DNA of 37,058 bases from a virus. The stretch lies in IMG/VR virus record IMGVR_UViG_3300048015_000034, positions 1 to 37,058 of that record. One strand, written 5' to 3'. Positions 6,865 through 16,000 of the stretch are shown here, in pieces (within the stretch, counting starts at the first letter, position 1; each line of letters opens with the position of its first letter). The translations under genes and the position numbers were made by a program. The notes beneath the pieces were generated by a model. The model had not been told where the DNA came from and searched no databases. It worked only from the letters and a program-made list of their open reading frames with translations.

Positions 6865-8976
6865 ATGACGTTTAATTTATCCCCCGGCATTTATTTTACG
6901 GAAGTGGATCTCTCGCAGTTCGTTTCTGGTGTATCATCTTCACAGGGCGCAATTAGTGGAATTTTTAAATGGGGTCCACTTTTTGAACCATATCTTATTT
7001 CTTCGGAATCACAATTATTAAATGTATTTGGTCCTCCTTCAAATCTTAATGCAGAAACTTGGTTTTCTGGTGCAAATTTCTTGGGTTATACTAATGCTCT
7101 TTGGGTGACAAGAACTGCTAATACGACTGCTAATACTTCTAATGCGGCTTATAATGCTGTTGCAAATACTGGTAACGTAGCTAATATTCTTAATAACGTG
7201 GTTCTTAATCAACTTACGTTTGCCAATCAACAATTTACAGATACAAATGTTCTTTATATTGCAAGATATGCTGGTTCTATGGGAAATTCTCTAAGAATTG
7301 CACAATGTGATTCTCCTAACGCATATTCTTCCAATGTTTCTCTTTCAGGAACAGTTATTGCAGGAAATGGTGTAGGTAATTCTTATACCGGAATGTTATC
7401 AGTTAATATTGGAGCAAATACGGGTACTATTGTTATTACCCCCACAACTGGTTCTAATGTTGCTGTAGGAAATACTTTTGCTTCTACTCTTATTCAAGAT
7501 TTTACTGTAGGAGATAATATTCTCATTGGAAATACTTCTCTTGGAACTTCTTATACAACTCCATTAAAAATTACTGCTATTTCCAATGCTATTACAAATT
7601 CTACTGCTACACTTATTAATTTATCTTTTAATAATCCTTCAAGATTAGCCTATAATTATTCTGCAAATACTGTAAAACGATATTGGGAATTTTATAATCA
7701 GGTTAATACGGGTCCGGGTGAAACTGCATCTGTTCTTGCAATTACTTCTAATTCTTCTCTTGTGGATCAATTAAGTATAGTTGTGGTTGATCAGCAAGGA
7801 TCATTTTCGGGTGTACCAGGAACTATTCTTGAAATCTGGAATAATCTTTCATATGCAATAGATGCTATAAATGCGGATGGTTCTACTAATTATTATAAAA
7901 CTGTTCTTAATACACAGTCACAATATCTTTGGTGTGTTAATGATAGAAATGGAATTACTTCGGCAAATTCTATTAATTTAGTAAATTCTACCAATCAAAA
8001 TCCTCTTTCTCTTCAATTTAATCTTGGACAGGATGGAGATGCAGAAGGAATTGCGCCATTACAGACTCTTGCAAATGGATGGCAATTATTTACTAATAAA
8101 GCCTATCCTATTTCTTATATTATTCAAGGTAAAGCCATAAGCGGTACTGGTGTTTATAACGGAGCTTCATATAATAACTTTCAATTAACAAATTGGCTTG
8201 TTCAAAACGTAGTTGCACCAAGAAAATATGATTCTATTGTTTTTGCTTCACCAGATATTGCAACAGTTGTTAATAATTCTGGATTTGAACAACAATCAAT
8301 AGCAGGATGGACTTCTTTCTTAAATGCTTCTACTTATCTATTCATTGATTCTGGTTATTTTAGTATGTATGATAGATATAATAACATTTATCGTTGGATA
8401 CCTCTTAATGGAAGTATTGCAGGAACAAGAGCCTATACAGATGGTATTTCCTATCCTTGGTTTTCCAATGCTGGTATTAATAATGGTTTAATTAATAATG
8501 TGACTAAACTTGCCTATAATCCAAATGAAACTGATAGAGATTACTTATATCCTCTTGGTATTAATCCTGTTATTTCCGAGGCTGGTTATGGAACTTATCT
8601 TGATGGTGATAGAATGTTTACCCAAGTTAATACAGCTTTCAATAGAATAAATGTTAGAAATCTATTCATTTATTGTGAACAGGCTATTGTTAAAGCTACT
8701 AAAGTAATTCTATTTGATATAAATGACGTATTTACTCAGAATCAATTTAAAAATATGGTTAATCCATTTCTTAAGGGTATTGTTGGTGCAAGAGGTATTA
8801 CCGATTTCGTGGTTATTTGTGATGCTACTAATAATACTCCACAAGTTGTTGATAATAACCAATTTATTGCTGGAATATACATAAAACCTAGTCGGGTCAT
8901 CGATTTTATTCGCTTAGACTTCGTGGCTGTTAGCGATACGGTTTCATTTGCCGAGATTGAGTCATCAGCTTACTAG
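6865..8976 (+). CDS. 18: Contractile tail sheath protein, gp18-like
   Basis: A 703-residue protein with the sheath N-terminus (LSPGIYFTEVDLSQFV...GAISGIFKWGP) and the conserved C-terminal domain ('YLYPLGINPVISEAGYGTYLDGDRMF', 'INVRNLFIYCEQAIVKATKV', 'FDINDVFTQNQFKNMVNPFLKGI'). Sheath subunits polymerise around the tube and contract on infection. It is slightly longer than T4 gp18 (659 residues). Between gp17 and gp19 in T4 order. RBS AAGGAG is about 13 bases from ATG6865, a little long. Confidence 0.95.
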   Translation: MTFNLSPGIYFTEVDLSQFVSGVSSSQGAISGIFKWGPLFEPYLISSESQLLNVFGPPSNLNAETWFSGANFLGYTNALWVTRTANTTANTSNAAYNAVANTGNVANILNNVVLNQLTFANQQFTDTNVLYIARYAGSMGNSLRIAQCDSPNAYSSNVSLSGTVIAGNGVGNSYTGMLSVNIGANTGTIVITPTTGSNVAVGNTFASTLIQDFTVGDNILIGNTSLGTSYTTPLKITAISNAITNSTATLINLSFNNPSRLAYNYSANTVKRYWEFYNQVNTGPGETASVLAITSNSSLVDQLSIVVVDQQGSFSGVPGTILEIWNNLSYAIDAINADGSTNYYKTVLNTQSQYLWCVNDRNGITSANSINLVNSTNQNPLSLQFNLGQDGDAEGIAPLQTLANGWQLFTNKAYPISYIIQGKAISGTGVYNGASYNNFQLTNWLVQNVVAPRKYDSIVFASPDIATVVNNSGFEQQSIAGWTSFLNASTYLFIDSGYFSMYDRYNNIYRWIPLNGSIAGTRAYTDGISYPWFSNAGINNGLINNVTKLAYNPNETDRDYLYPLGINPVISEAGYGTYLDGDRMFTQVNTAFNRINVRNLFIYCEQAIVKATKVILFDINDVFTQNQFKNMVNPFLKGIVGARGITDFVVICDATNNTPQVVDNNQFIAGIYIKPSRVIDFIRLDFVAVSDTVSFAEIESSAY

Positions 8977-8991
8977 TTGCATTTTTGCAAC
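8976..8991 (+). terminator. Short hairpin at the end of the sheath gene
   Basis: GTTGCA-TTTT-TGCAAC directly after the stop codon, followed by ACTTTTAAAA. A weak intrinsic terminator or transcript-end stabiliser. Confidence 0.4.
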
Positions 8992-9055
8992 ACTTTTAAA
9001 ATAAATATTTTGTAAGAATAAAAAAAGTAGAAAATACAACTTATTTCTTGCATGA

Positions 9056-9103
9056 AAAAATTAACTCCTAGTATATGTCATAATAAACTAGGAGTTAATT
9101 TTT
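9056..9103 (+). promoter_or_regulatory. 17-bp stem-loop that hides the RBS of the GIY-YIG gene
   Basis: A perfect inverted repeat: 9056-9072 pairs with 9087-9103, loop of 14 bases. The right arm contains AGGAG (9090-9094), the only RBS for ATG9106, and ends in a T run like a terminator. Transcripts reading through from the sheath gene would fold and mask the RBS. A weak promoter (TTGCAT 9048-9053, 18 bases, TATATG 9072-9077) would start inside the loop and leave the RBS free. The arrangement recalls T4 I-TevI, where a hairpin blocks translation from upstream transcripts. Confidence 0.6.
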
Positions 9104-9105
9104 AA

Positions 9106-9417
9106 ATGAAAAACGATTATGGTTTTGTATATATTTGGTTTGATAAAAAGAAAAAAAGATATTATATTGGAAGTCATTGGGGAACAGAAGATGATGGTTA
9201 TATTTGTTCTTCTGATTGGATGTTAAATTCTAAAAAAAGAAGACCAGAAGATTTTAAAAGAAGAGTTATTTCAAAAATTTACACTAATAGACAAGATTTA
9301 TTTTTAAAAGAACAAGAATGGATTAATTTAATTAAACCAGAAGAAATTAGTAAACGTTATTATAATTTACAATTAAGAGTACATCATTGGGCTCAATATC
9401 CTGATAAAATCAAATAA
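9106..9417 (+). CDS. Small GIY-YIG endonuclease
   Basis: A 103-residue protein consisting of the GIY-YIG nuclease domain: YGFVYIWFD...RYYIGSHWG, then a helix with KRRVISKIYTNRQDLFLKEQEW that supplies the metal-binding Glu. No DNA-binding repeats follow, so it is a minimal nuclease or a truncated homing endonuclease. A decayed relative lies at 35240-35493. It sits between sheath and tube genes just downstream of an RBS-masking hairpin. Confidence 0.8.
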   Translation: MKNDYGFVYIWFDKKKKRYYIGSHWGTEDDGYICSSDWMLNSKKRRPEDFKRRVISKIYTNRQDLFLKEQEWINLIKPEEISKRYYNLQLRVHHWAQYPDKIK

Positions 9418-9432
9418 GGTTTGATATAAGAC

Positions 9433-9460
9433 TTGACATTCTAATCCTTTCTGTTATAAT
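9433..9460 (+). promoter_or_regulatory. Consensus sigma70 promoter inside a terminator hairpin
   Basis: TTGACA (9433-9438), 16 bases, TATAAT (9455-9460): both hexamers match consensus exactly. The -10 lies at the edge of the loop of the hairpin 9446-9479. The expected start point (about 9466-9468) therefore falls in the loop, and the transcript carries only the right arm with its RBS unmasked. Confidence 0.8.
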
Positions 9461-9485
9461 AAAAAAATTAACAGAAAGGTTTTTT
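9446..9485 (+). terminator. Intrinsic terminator that also masks the endonuclease RBS
   Basis: A 10-bp stem, CCTTTCTGTT (9446-9455) with AACAGAAAGG (9470-9479), followed by six T. It should terminate transcription from the small GIY-YIG gene. The right arm includes AAAGG (9475-9479), the RBS for ATG9488 eight bases on, so read-through RNA is also poorly translated. Confidence 0.75.
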
Positions 9486-9487
9486 AT

Positions 9488-11152
9488 ATGAACACTAAAA
9501 TACGAGATAGAAAAATACCAGATGATTTTGTGGAGCAATACCATCTTCATAATTCTATTAATGGATTAGTTAAACATTATAATTTTAACCCAATTAAAAG
9601 GTGGTTAAAAGAAGCTGGTCTTCCTGAATATCCCAAACAAAATCTTCATAGAGAAGATAAAATTGGCGTGGAAAATCTTAAAAAAATTATTTCTTCTTCC
9701 AAAACATTTTTAGAAGTTCGAGAAAAGATTAATGATGAATATGGTTTTCTTTATTCGAAAGGAAAAATTAAAGAATTCTGTGATAGGTCTAATATTTCTT
9801 ATTCACATCTTTTTGATGAAATTTGGATGCCTACCAAAGAAGAATTGTTAGAAATCATTGAAAAAATTGGTGGAATTAATAAAAATAAAATTGCCGAATA
9901 TTTTAATGTACCTTGGCAACATATTGATATATATTTAAAAAATTATAATATTAAAACCGAAAGATATTCAGGAACAATTAAAAAACCTGATGATCTAAAT
10001 CAATTTATAGAAGATGCTAAAACATTAACAAGATTTCAATTAAGCAAAAAATATAACGTCTCTATTTCTGTTATTAAAAGATGGGGAAAAGAAAATAATA
10101 TTTCTATTAAAAAAGAATCAGATAATTGGAAACATCTTCGAAAAGAATATGATTTATTGAAAGAAAAAGTTATTGAATTAAATAAAATTTATGATTGTGT
10201 AAAAATAGCAGAAATATTAAATCTTCCTTATACAAGAATAAGAAAAATTTTTAGAAGAAACAAAATTCCTGTAATTTCTCATTCTTATAACAAATCCAAA
10301 GGAGAGTTAGAAGTTAAAGATTTTATTAATTCTTTGGGTGTTGAGTGTATTTCTCGAAAATTTACATATAAGGATAAATGTTTCGAAATTGATTGTTTTT
10401 GTCCTGAATTTAATTTTGGAATAGAATATTGTGGGGAATATTGGCATTCTTCTGAACAAAAAGAAAAAAATTATCATCAATATAAAACTATTTGGTTTCA
10501 GGAACAAGAAATAAAATTAATTACTATTTTTGAAAATGAATGGTATAATAAGAATGATATTATTAAATCAATAATTAAAAATAATCTTGGTAAAACAGAA
10601 AATAAAATTATGGCAAGGAAATGTGAAATAAAAGAAATTTTAAATTCAGAAGCAAGAAAATTTATGGAGGAAAATCATATTCAGGGATATTATAATTCTA
10701 CTGTAAATATAGGATTAATATATCAAGAAAATTTAGTACAGGTAATTTGTTTTTCTGCTTCTCGTTTTAATAAGAATTTTGAATGGGAAATTACCCGTAT
10801 TGCTTCTAAAATTAATAATAATATTATAGGCGGAACTTCCCGTCTTTATTCTTACTTTGAAAAAATATATAAACCTTCTTCTATTATTTCCTATGCTGAT
10901 CTTAGATTTTCAGAAGGTAAAATTTATAAAACTTTAGGATTTGATTTTCTTCATATGTCGGCTCCTAATTATTTTTATATTAAAAAAGGAGATCATAAAC
11001 TTTATTCTCGTCAAAAATTTCAAAAACATAAATTAGAGAAAATATTACCTATTTTTGATGTAAATATTTCTGAAAAAGAAAATATGAAAAATAATGATTA
11101 TCTTCTTATTTACGATGCAGGAAATCTAGCATTTCAGAAAACCTATAAATAA
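9488..11152 (+). CDS. EDxHD (Vsr-like) homing endonuclease with helix-turn-helix array and extra C-terminal domain
   Basis: A 554-residue protein. Residues 1-265 hold several helix-turn-helix-like units (FQLSKKYNVSISVIKRWGKE, CVKIAEILNLPYTRIRKIF). Residues about 270-370 are a Vsr-like nuclease of the I-Bth0305I type: SKGELEVKDFI, EIDCFCPEFNFGIEY, GEYWHS, then 'IKLITIFENEW'. A third domain from about 375 (ARKCEIKEI...ENHIQGYY...SASRFNKN.WEITR...SYADLRFSEGKIYKTLGF) is shared with two other proteins here and has a Mom/GNAT-like pattern. Lies between gp18 and gp19; has its own promoter and masked RBS. Confidence 0.8.
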   Translation: MNTKIRDRKIPDDFVEQYHLHNSINGLVKHYNFNPIKRWLKEAGLPEYPKQNLHREDKIGVENLKKIISSSKTFLEVREKINDEYGFLYSKGKIKEFCDRSNISYSHLFDEIWMPTKEELLEIIEKIGGINKNKIAEYFNVPWQHIDIYLKNYNIKTERYSGTIKKPDDLNQFIEDAKTLTRFQLSKKYNVSISVIKRWGKENNISIKKESDNWKHLRKEYDLLKEKVIELNKIYDCVKIAEILNLPYTRIRKIFRRNKIPVISHSYNKSKGELEVKDFINSLGVECISRKFTYKDKCFEIDCFCPEFNFGIEYCGEYWHSSEQKEKNYHQYKTIWFQEQEIKLITIFENEWYNKNDIIKSIIKNNLGKTENKIMARKCEIKEILNSEARKFMEENHIQGYYNSTVNIGLIYQENLVQVICFSASRFNKNFEWEITRIASKINNNIIGGTSRLYSYFEKIYKPSSIISYADLRFSEGKIYKTLGFDFLHMSAPNYFYIKKGDHKLYSRQKFQKHKLEKILPIFDVNISEKENMKNNDYLLIYDAGNLAFQKTYK

Positions 11153-11158
11153 TAAATA
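11145..11158 (+). promoter_or_regulatory. T4-type late promoter box before the tail tube gene
   Basis: ATAAATAATAAATA, overlapping the stop codon of the endonuclease gene and about 32 bases before the tube start. Same box as before the other virion genes. Confidence 0.55.
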
Positions 11159-11189
11159 AAAAGAAGAATTTTATAGGGAGAAATTATAA

Positions 11190-11840
11190 ATGACATTTGA
11201 TATTAATCAATTTTTACAATTAGGATTAACCTATGGTGGGGCTAGACCATCTAAATTTGATGTCCAATTAACATTACCTACAGCAATAAATTTTGATAAT
11301 ACTTTTTCCAGAAAATTAAATTTTACTTGTAAAGCAGCTTCTATTCCTGCTTTTCAAGTAGGTGAAATTATGATTCCTTATTTCGGAAGAAAAGTTAAAA
11401 CTGCTGGTGATAGAGTGTGGAATGATTGGAGAATCACTGTCATGCTTGATGAAGATTACATTACAAGAATTGGTTTTGAAACTTGGAATAATGCTATTAA
11501 TAATATTCAGACAAACGTAATGCAACAAAATTTAGATGGTTCTGTTGGTACTACCGGAGAAGGATATAAATGTGCTTGGACTGTCACACAATATTCCAAA
11601 GATGGAACAAGTATTGCACAATATACTATTGAAAATGGATGGCCTAAAACTATTGGTCAAATGGTATTGGATTGGAATGGTACAGATAGAATCTCGGAAT
11701 TTGAAGTAGAAGTTGCTTTTGATAATTTTTATCCTTCAACTATTACCGGAGCAAAATTTTCCGGTCTTACGGGTACAAATTATATTTCAACTCTTACAGA
11801 TTCTACCACAACTTCAACAGGTGGAACTATAACTGTTTAA
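11190..11840 (+). CDS. 19: Tail tube protein, gp19-like
   Basis: A 216-residue protein with the gp19 signature: 'KFDVQLTLP', 'LNFTCKAASIPAFQVGEIMI', 'YFGRKVKTAGDRVWNDWRIT', 'YITRIGFETWNNAINN'. It forms the hexameric inner tube of the contractile tail. Longer than T4 gp19 (163 residues) because of a C-terminal Ser/Thr/Gly-rich extension. RBS AGGGAG precedes ATG11190. Confidence 0.93.
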   Translation: MTFDINQFLQLGLTYGGARPSKFDVQLTLPTAINFDNTFSRKLNFTCKAASIPAFQVGEIMIPYFGRKVKTAGDRVWNDWRITVMLDEDYITRIGFETWNNAINNIQTNVMQQNLDGSVGTTGEGYKCAWTVTQYSKDGTSIAQYTIENGWPKTIGQMVLDWNGTDRISEFEVEVAFDNFYPSTITGAKFSGLTGTNYISTLTDSTTTSTGGTITV

Positions 11841-11872
11841 ATTATATAAAAAACTATAATCCAAAAATTAAG

Positions 11873-11895
11873 TAGGAGTAATAAGAATACTCCTA
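11873..11895. terminator. Stem-loop between convergent genes
   Basis: TAGGAGTA (11873-11880) pairs with TACTCCTA (11888-11895), 7-base loop. It sits between the tube gene and the convergent minus-strand small genes. No T run follows on either strand, so it may be a processing or stability hairpin rather than a full intrinsic terminator. Confidence 0.4.
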
Positions 11896-11966
11896 TCCAA
11901 AACCAATCATATAATGTATTTAAAAATTTAATTATATTAAATCTCCGAATTAAGCTAAATTAAAAT

Positions 11967-12158
11967 TTATTCTACTAGACTTTCTAAAACACTTTTTTCT
12001 AATTTTAAAAGAGATAATTTAAGAATATCCAGATCATATAATAATTTTTCTTTATCTTGCTTATCTTCTAAATTATAATAAGGTGTTACATTTAAAAAAT
12101 CTTGAATATCTGAAAAAAAATCAGAATAATTTTCTACATTCTCATAAGAATTTTTCAT
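11967..12158 (-). CDS. Small hypothetical protein, coiled-coil C-terminus
   Basis: 63 residues; the C-terminal half is amphipathic (KLLYDLDILKLSLLKLEKSV). The neighbouring 64-residue gene has the same layout (LLYKLDKLKKEIILLES), so the two look like diverged duplicates. Last gene of a four-gene minus-strand set. Confidence 0.6.
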   Translation of the reverse strand: MKNSYENVENYSDFFSDIQDFLNVTPYYNLEDKQDKEKLLYDLDILKLSLLKLEKSVLESLVE

Positions 12159-12178
12159 TTTTTTATTCCTTTTTTATA

Positions 12179-12373
12179 TTAACAATAATTTTCTACAATA
12201 AGAGATTCTAAAAGTATAATTTCTTTTTTTAGTTTATCAAGTTTATATAATAATTCATTTCTTTTTACTATATTATCCATATTTTTAATAACAGAATAAT
12301 TTGTACCAGAAACCACAAAAGCCAAATCTAATACATTATAGAATTTTTCTATGATAAAATCTTCTTTTTCCAT
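12179..12373 (-). CDS. Small hypothetical protein, paralogue of the next gene downstream
   Basis: 64 residues with a C-terminal heptad-like segment resembling the 63-residue gene that follows on this strand. No function recognised. A GGAG-type RBS (GGAGTATAAA) precedes ATG12373. Confidence 0.6.
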   Translation of the reverse strand: MEKEDFIIEKFYNVLDLAFVVSGTNYSVIKNMDNIVKRNELLYKLDKLKKEIILLESLIVENYC

Positions 12374-12386
12374 TTTATACTCCTAT

Positions 12387-12779
12387 TTATTTAATTTTTT
12401 TTAAAAATAATTCCTTAGCAAGATAAGGATATTCTTTATTATTTATAATATCCTGAATTATTTTTTTATTTAAATTCCACAAATGTCTTTTAATATATAT
12501 TTCACATTTATAATGTTTATATTCTTCTAAATAATAAGTACGATATTTACCATATCTGGCACCTAAACACGTATCACAAGTATATCTTTTGGCATCTTTA
12601 TATCCATCAATAGGATCACAAAATTCTTCTGGGCAAATTAAAGTTCCTCTGCCACGACATTGATAACATTCCCATAAACCCTGTGAATTTTTTCTTACTC
12701 CTTTATCAAAAAGGAATTTTTCAAAGGGTTTAATTTTAGGATATTCAGGAAGATAGTCTTTTACTTTTAGTTTTTGCAT
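12387..12779 (-). CDS. Small zinc-finger protein with DnaJ-like CxxCxGxG repeats
   Basis: 130 residues. Two cysteine pairs in DnaJ-type context: CYQCRGRGTLIC and CDTCLGARYG, with another Cys in PEEFC between them, suggest one or two zinc sites at about residues 38-80. No J domain. Such stand-alone fingers are common in phages and may bind nucleic acid or act as protein adaptors; the role here is unknown. Starts right after the upstream stop. Confidence 0.65.
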   Translation of the reverse strand: MQKLKVKDYLPEYPKIKPFEKFLFDKGVRKNSQGLWECYQCRGRGTLICPEEFCDPIDGYKDAKRYTCDTCLGARYGKYRTYYLEEYKHYKCEIYIKRHLWNLNKKIIQDIINNKEYPYLAKELFLKKIK

Positions 12780-12780
12780 T

Positions 12781-12972
12781 TTAACACCAAATAATATTAT
12801 AGTGTGAGATTCTTTTTAGAATTATATTTTTTTGATATTTACTATAATCATCATAGTTTTTTTCAATATTTTCAAAAAAATCTAATATATTATAATGAAT
12901 TTGTTTATTATTTTGCAATTCTATTACTCCTTTTCCTTGTTGTTCTAAGAAACATTCATAATCATATATCAT
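12781..12972 (-). CDS. Small hypothetical protein, first gene of the minus-strand set
   Basis: 63 residues, acidic and Tyr/Asn-rich (IYDYECFLEQQGKGVIEL, ENIEKNYDDYSKYQKN). First gene after a sigma70-like promoter at 12997-13024. No family recognised. Confidence 0.55.
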   Translation of the reverse strand: MIYDYECFLEQQGKGVIELQNNKQIHYNILDFFENIEKNYDDYSKYQKNIILKRISHYNIIWC

Positions 12973-12996
12973 AATATCTTATCATTTCTTATGTTG

Positions 12997-13024
12997 AGTT
13001 TATCAAAATTCGTAAAAATGTCAA
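12997..13024 (-). promoter_or_regulatory. Sigma70-type promoter for the small minus-strand genes
   Basis: On the minus strand TTGACA (13024-13019), 16 bases, TAAACT (13002-12997). It drives away from the portal gene, whose late box lies only a few bases beyond, so the intergenic region is divergent. Confidence 0.5.
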
Positions 13025-13031
13025 GAGAAAC

Positions 13032-13039
13032 AATAAATA
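13032..13039 (+). promoter_or_regulatory. Late promoter box before the portal gene
   Basis: AATAAATA about 28 bases before the TTG start of the portal gene; a shorter version of the AATAATAAATA box. Confidence 0.4.
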
Positions 13040-13066
13040 AAATAAAAATAATAAAAGGAATTATCT

Positions 13067-16000
13067 TTGAAACTTTTTGGATTCAATTTTGAACGTATTA
13101 AACCAACTTATGAAAATCCTATATCAAATTCCGCTTTATCCTTCGTGGAAAGGAATACAGAAGAAACAGCGGCAGTTATATCGGCTTCGGCTTCTTTTGG
13201 AACATATGTAGATTTATCAGGAGTTATTAAAACAGAAGCAGAATTAATAACAAAATATAGAGATATGTTAGTTCAACCTGAAGTTGAAAATGCAGTTGAT
13301 GAAATTATTAATGAAACTATTTGTACAGATGAAGATTATATTGTTAAAATTGATTTAGATGATTTACCTCTTGAGGATAATTCAAAAGAAATTATTTCAC
13401 AAGAATTTGAAGAAATTTTAAAATTATTAGATTTTAAATTTCATTCTTATGATATTTTCAAAAGATGGTATGTTGACGGAAGATTATATTATGATGTTGT
13501 AATCGATAATAATAATCCCATGGAAGGTATTAAAGAATTAAGATATATCGATCCAAGAAAAATTAGAGAAATTAAAGAAGTTGAAAAAAAGAAATTAGAA
13601 ACTTCTGTAAAAAATACAAATAATATTGCAGAAATATCTACTGTAAAAAATGAATATTATTTATATAATGAAAAAGGATTTGGAGGAACCAATAAAACAT
13701 CTCCTTCTTTACAAGGTTCGCAGGCTGCTGGAATAAGAATAGCCAAGGATTCTATCGTTCATGTACCATCTGGTTTAACCGATGTCAATGGAACTATGGG
13801 TTTGGGATATCTTCATAAATGTCTTCCCGGAGATACCAGAATTAAAACACCTACTCCATTAGGTTGGAAATTACTAAGAGATTTAAAAGTTGGAGATAAA
13901 GTTTATTCTTATAATTATGAGAATGATAGTCTAGAAGAAACAAAAATTACTAATAAATGGAATAATGGAGAAAAATCATTATATAAAATAAGAACTAAAT
14001 TTTCTGAATTATTTTGTACAGAAGATCACCCTATTCTTGTAAAAAATAAAGAAACAGGAGAAATATCTTATATTGAAATAAAGGATATTATAAAAGAAAA
14101 CTATCAAATTTGTTTTATTAATAATTTAAATGTTGGTGAATTTAAAGACATTTCCTTTATACAAAATCTAAAAACTAAAAAATTTGTATATGATATTGAA
14201 GTTGAAAATTCTCTACATAACTTTGTAGCCAATGATATGGTTGTTCATAATTGTATTAAAATTCTTAATCAATTAAGAACTATTGAAGATTCTTTGATAA
14301 TTTATCGTCTTGCAAGGGCTCCTGAAAGAAGAGTTTGGTATGTAGATGTTGGTGAATTACCCAAAGCTAAAGCAGAACAATATGTTCATGATATTATGAT
14401 TTCCCAAAAAAATAGATTAATTTATGATGCTGATTCTGGTTGTTTTGCCATGGATACTAAGATTCCTCTACTTGATGGTAGAACTTTGACTATTGAAGAA
14501 ATTTCCCATGAATATAAAGATAAGGAATTATGGGCCTATTCTTGTAATCCTGAAACTGGCAAAATGGAACCAGGATTAATTACATGGGCCGGAGTGACAC
14601 AAGAATCAGCTAAAGTCATGAAAATTACTCTGGATAATAATGAATCATTTGTTTGTACACCTGATCATAGATTTCCTACTTGGAATGGTCTTAAAAGAGC
14701 CTACCAATTAGAAGTAGGAGAATCGATGATACCTTTATATAGAAGAAATAAACAAATTGGTATAAATTCCAATGAATATGAAGAATTTTATAAGAATGAT
14801 ACTAAAGAATGGGAATTTACACATAGAGAAGTTTCTAACTGGAAAGATGAAAAAAATATAGAAAACGTATGGACTTATTACGAGGATTATGAAAATAAAT
14901 TAAAAAATACTATTCATCATAAAGATTTAAATAGATTTAATAATTCTCCTTCTAATTTAATCAAAATGAATAATCGAGATCATATTCTTTATCATGCAAA
15001 TTTAGTTAATGAATTAAATGATAAAAAATGGAATGGACCAGATGGAGAAAAAAATAAAAAAGAATTATCTAATTCTCAGACTATTGAATATACAGATGAA
15101 ATTTATTCATTTCTAGAAGAATCTGCAAAACAAGATTTATCCATGGAAGCGGTATGTGAATTTGTCAATGAAAATATTAATAAAAAAGAATGGTGTTCTT
15201 TAAATAAAGGTAAATTAACAAGACTTAGAAATGTTTCTAATCTTGAATTTACATATAAAGATATATTAAGATTAGTTGAAGAAGAAGGATTTGATAATTG
15301 GAAATCCTATAGATTTTCTTTTAATAAAATATTGGGAAAATATAATACATATGAAGAAGCGGCGACTGATTTAGAAACATCAATTTCTGCTGTTCGTGGA
15401 AGACATTCTCGATATAGAAGAGATAAAAATATTTCTGAAAGAGGAAGCAAAGAATGGAAGGAAAAATTATCTAAATCTAGTTTAGGAAAAGTTAATTTTC
15501 ATAAAAACTGGAAAATAACCACACCAGAAGGAAACGAAGAATATTCTGAAAATCTTACTGAATATTGTCGAGAAAAAAATATCAATAGAAGTAATATTAA
15601 AGGTGTTTTTGGTTCACATGGTTATCATGCCGAAGAACTAAGGAACCACAAAATTACATCAATTGAATACCTAGATAAAGAAATTCAGGTAGGAACATTG
15701 ACTATTGATGGAAAAGAAGAATACCACAAATATCATACCTTCGCGTTAAATAGTATTTATACATTTAACTCAATAAAAGATGATAGGAAGTTCATGACCA
15801 TGCTTGAGGACTACTGGCTTCCACGTAGAGCGGATGGAAGTGGAACACAAGTAACAAATCTTCCTGGTGGAAAAACTCTAGGTGAAATAGAAGATATTCT
15901 TTATTTTCAAAAACAACTTTATAATTCTTTAAATGTTCCTGTTGCAAGAATTAATCCTGATGCTCCTTTTATGTTGGGAAGAACACAAGAAATATCTCGT

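Noticed and set aside
9079-9090. ATAATAAACTA in the hairpin loop as a late promoter
   Set aside because: Transcription would start after the AGGAG site, leaving ATG9106 without an RBS.
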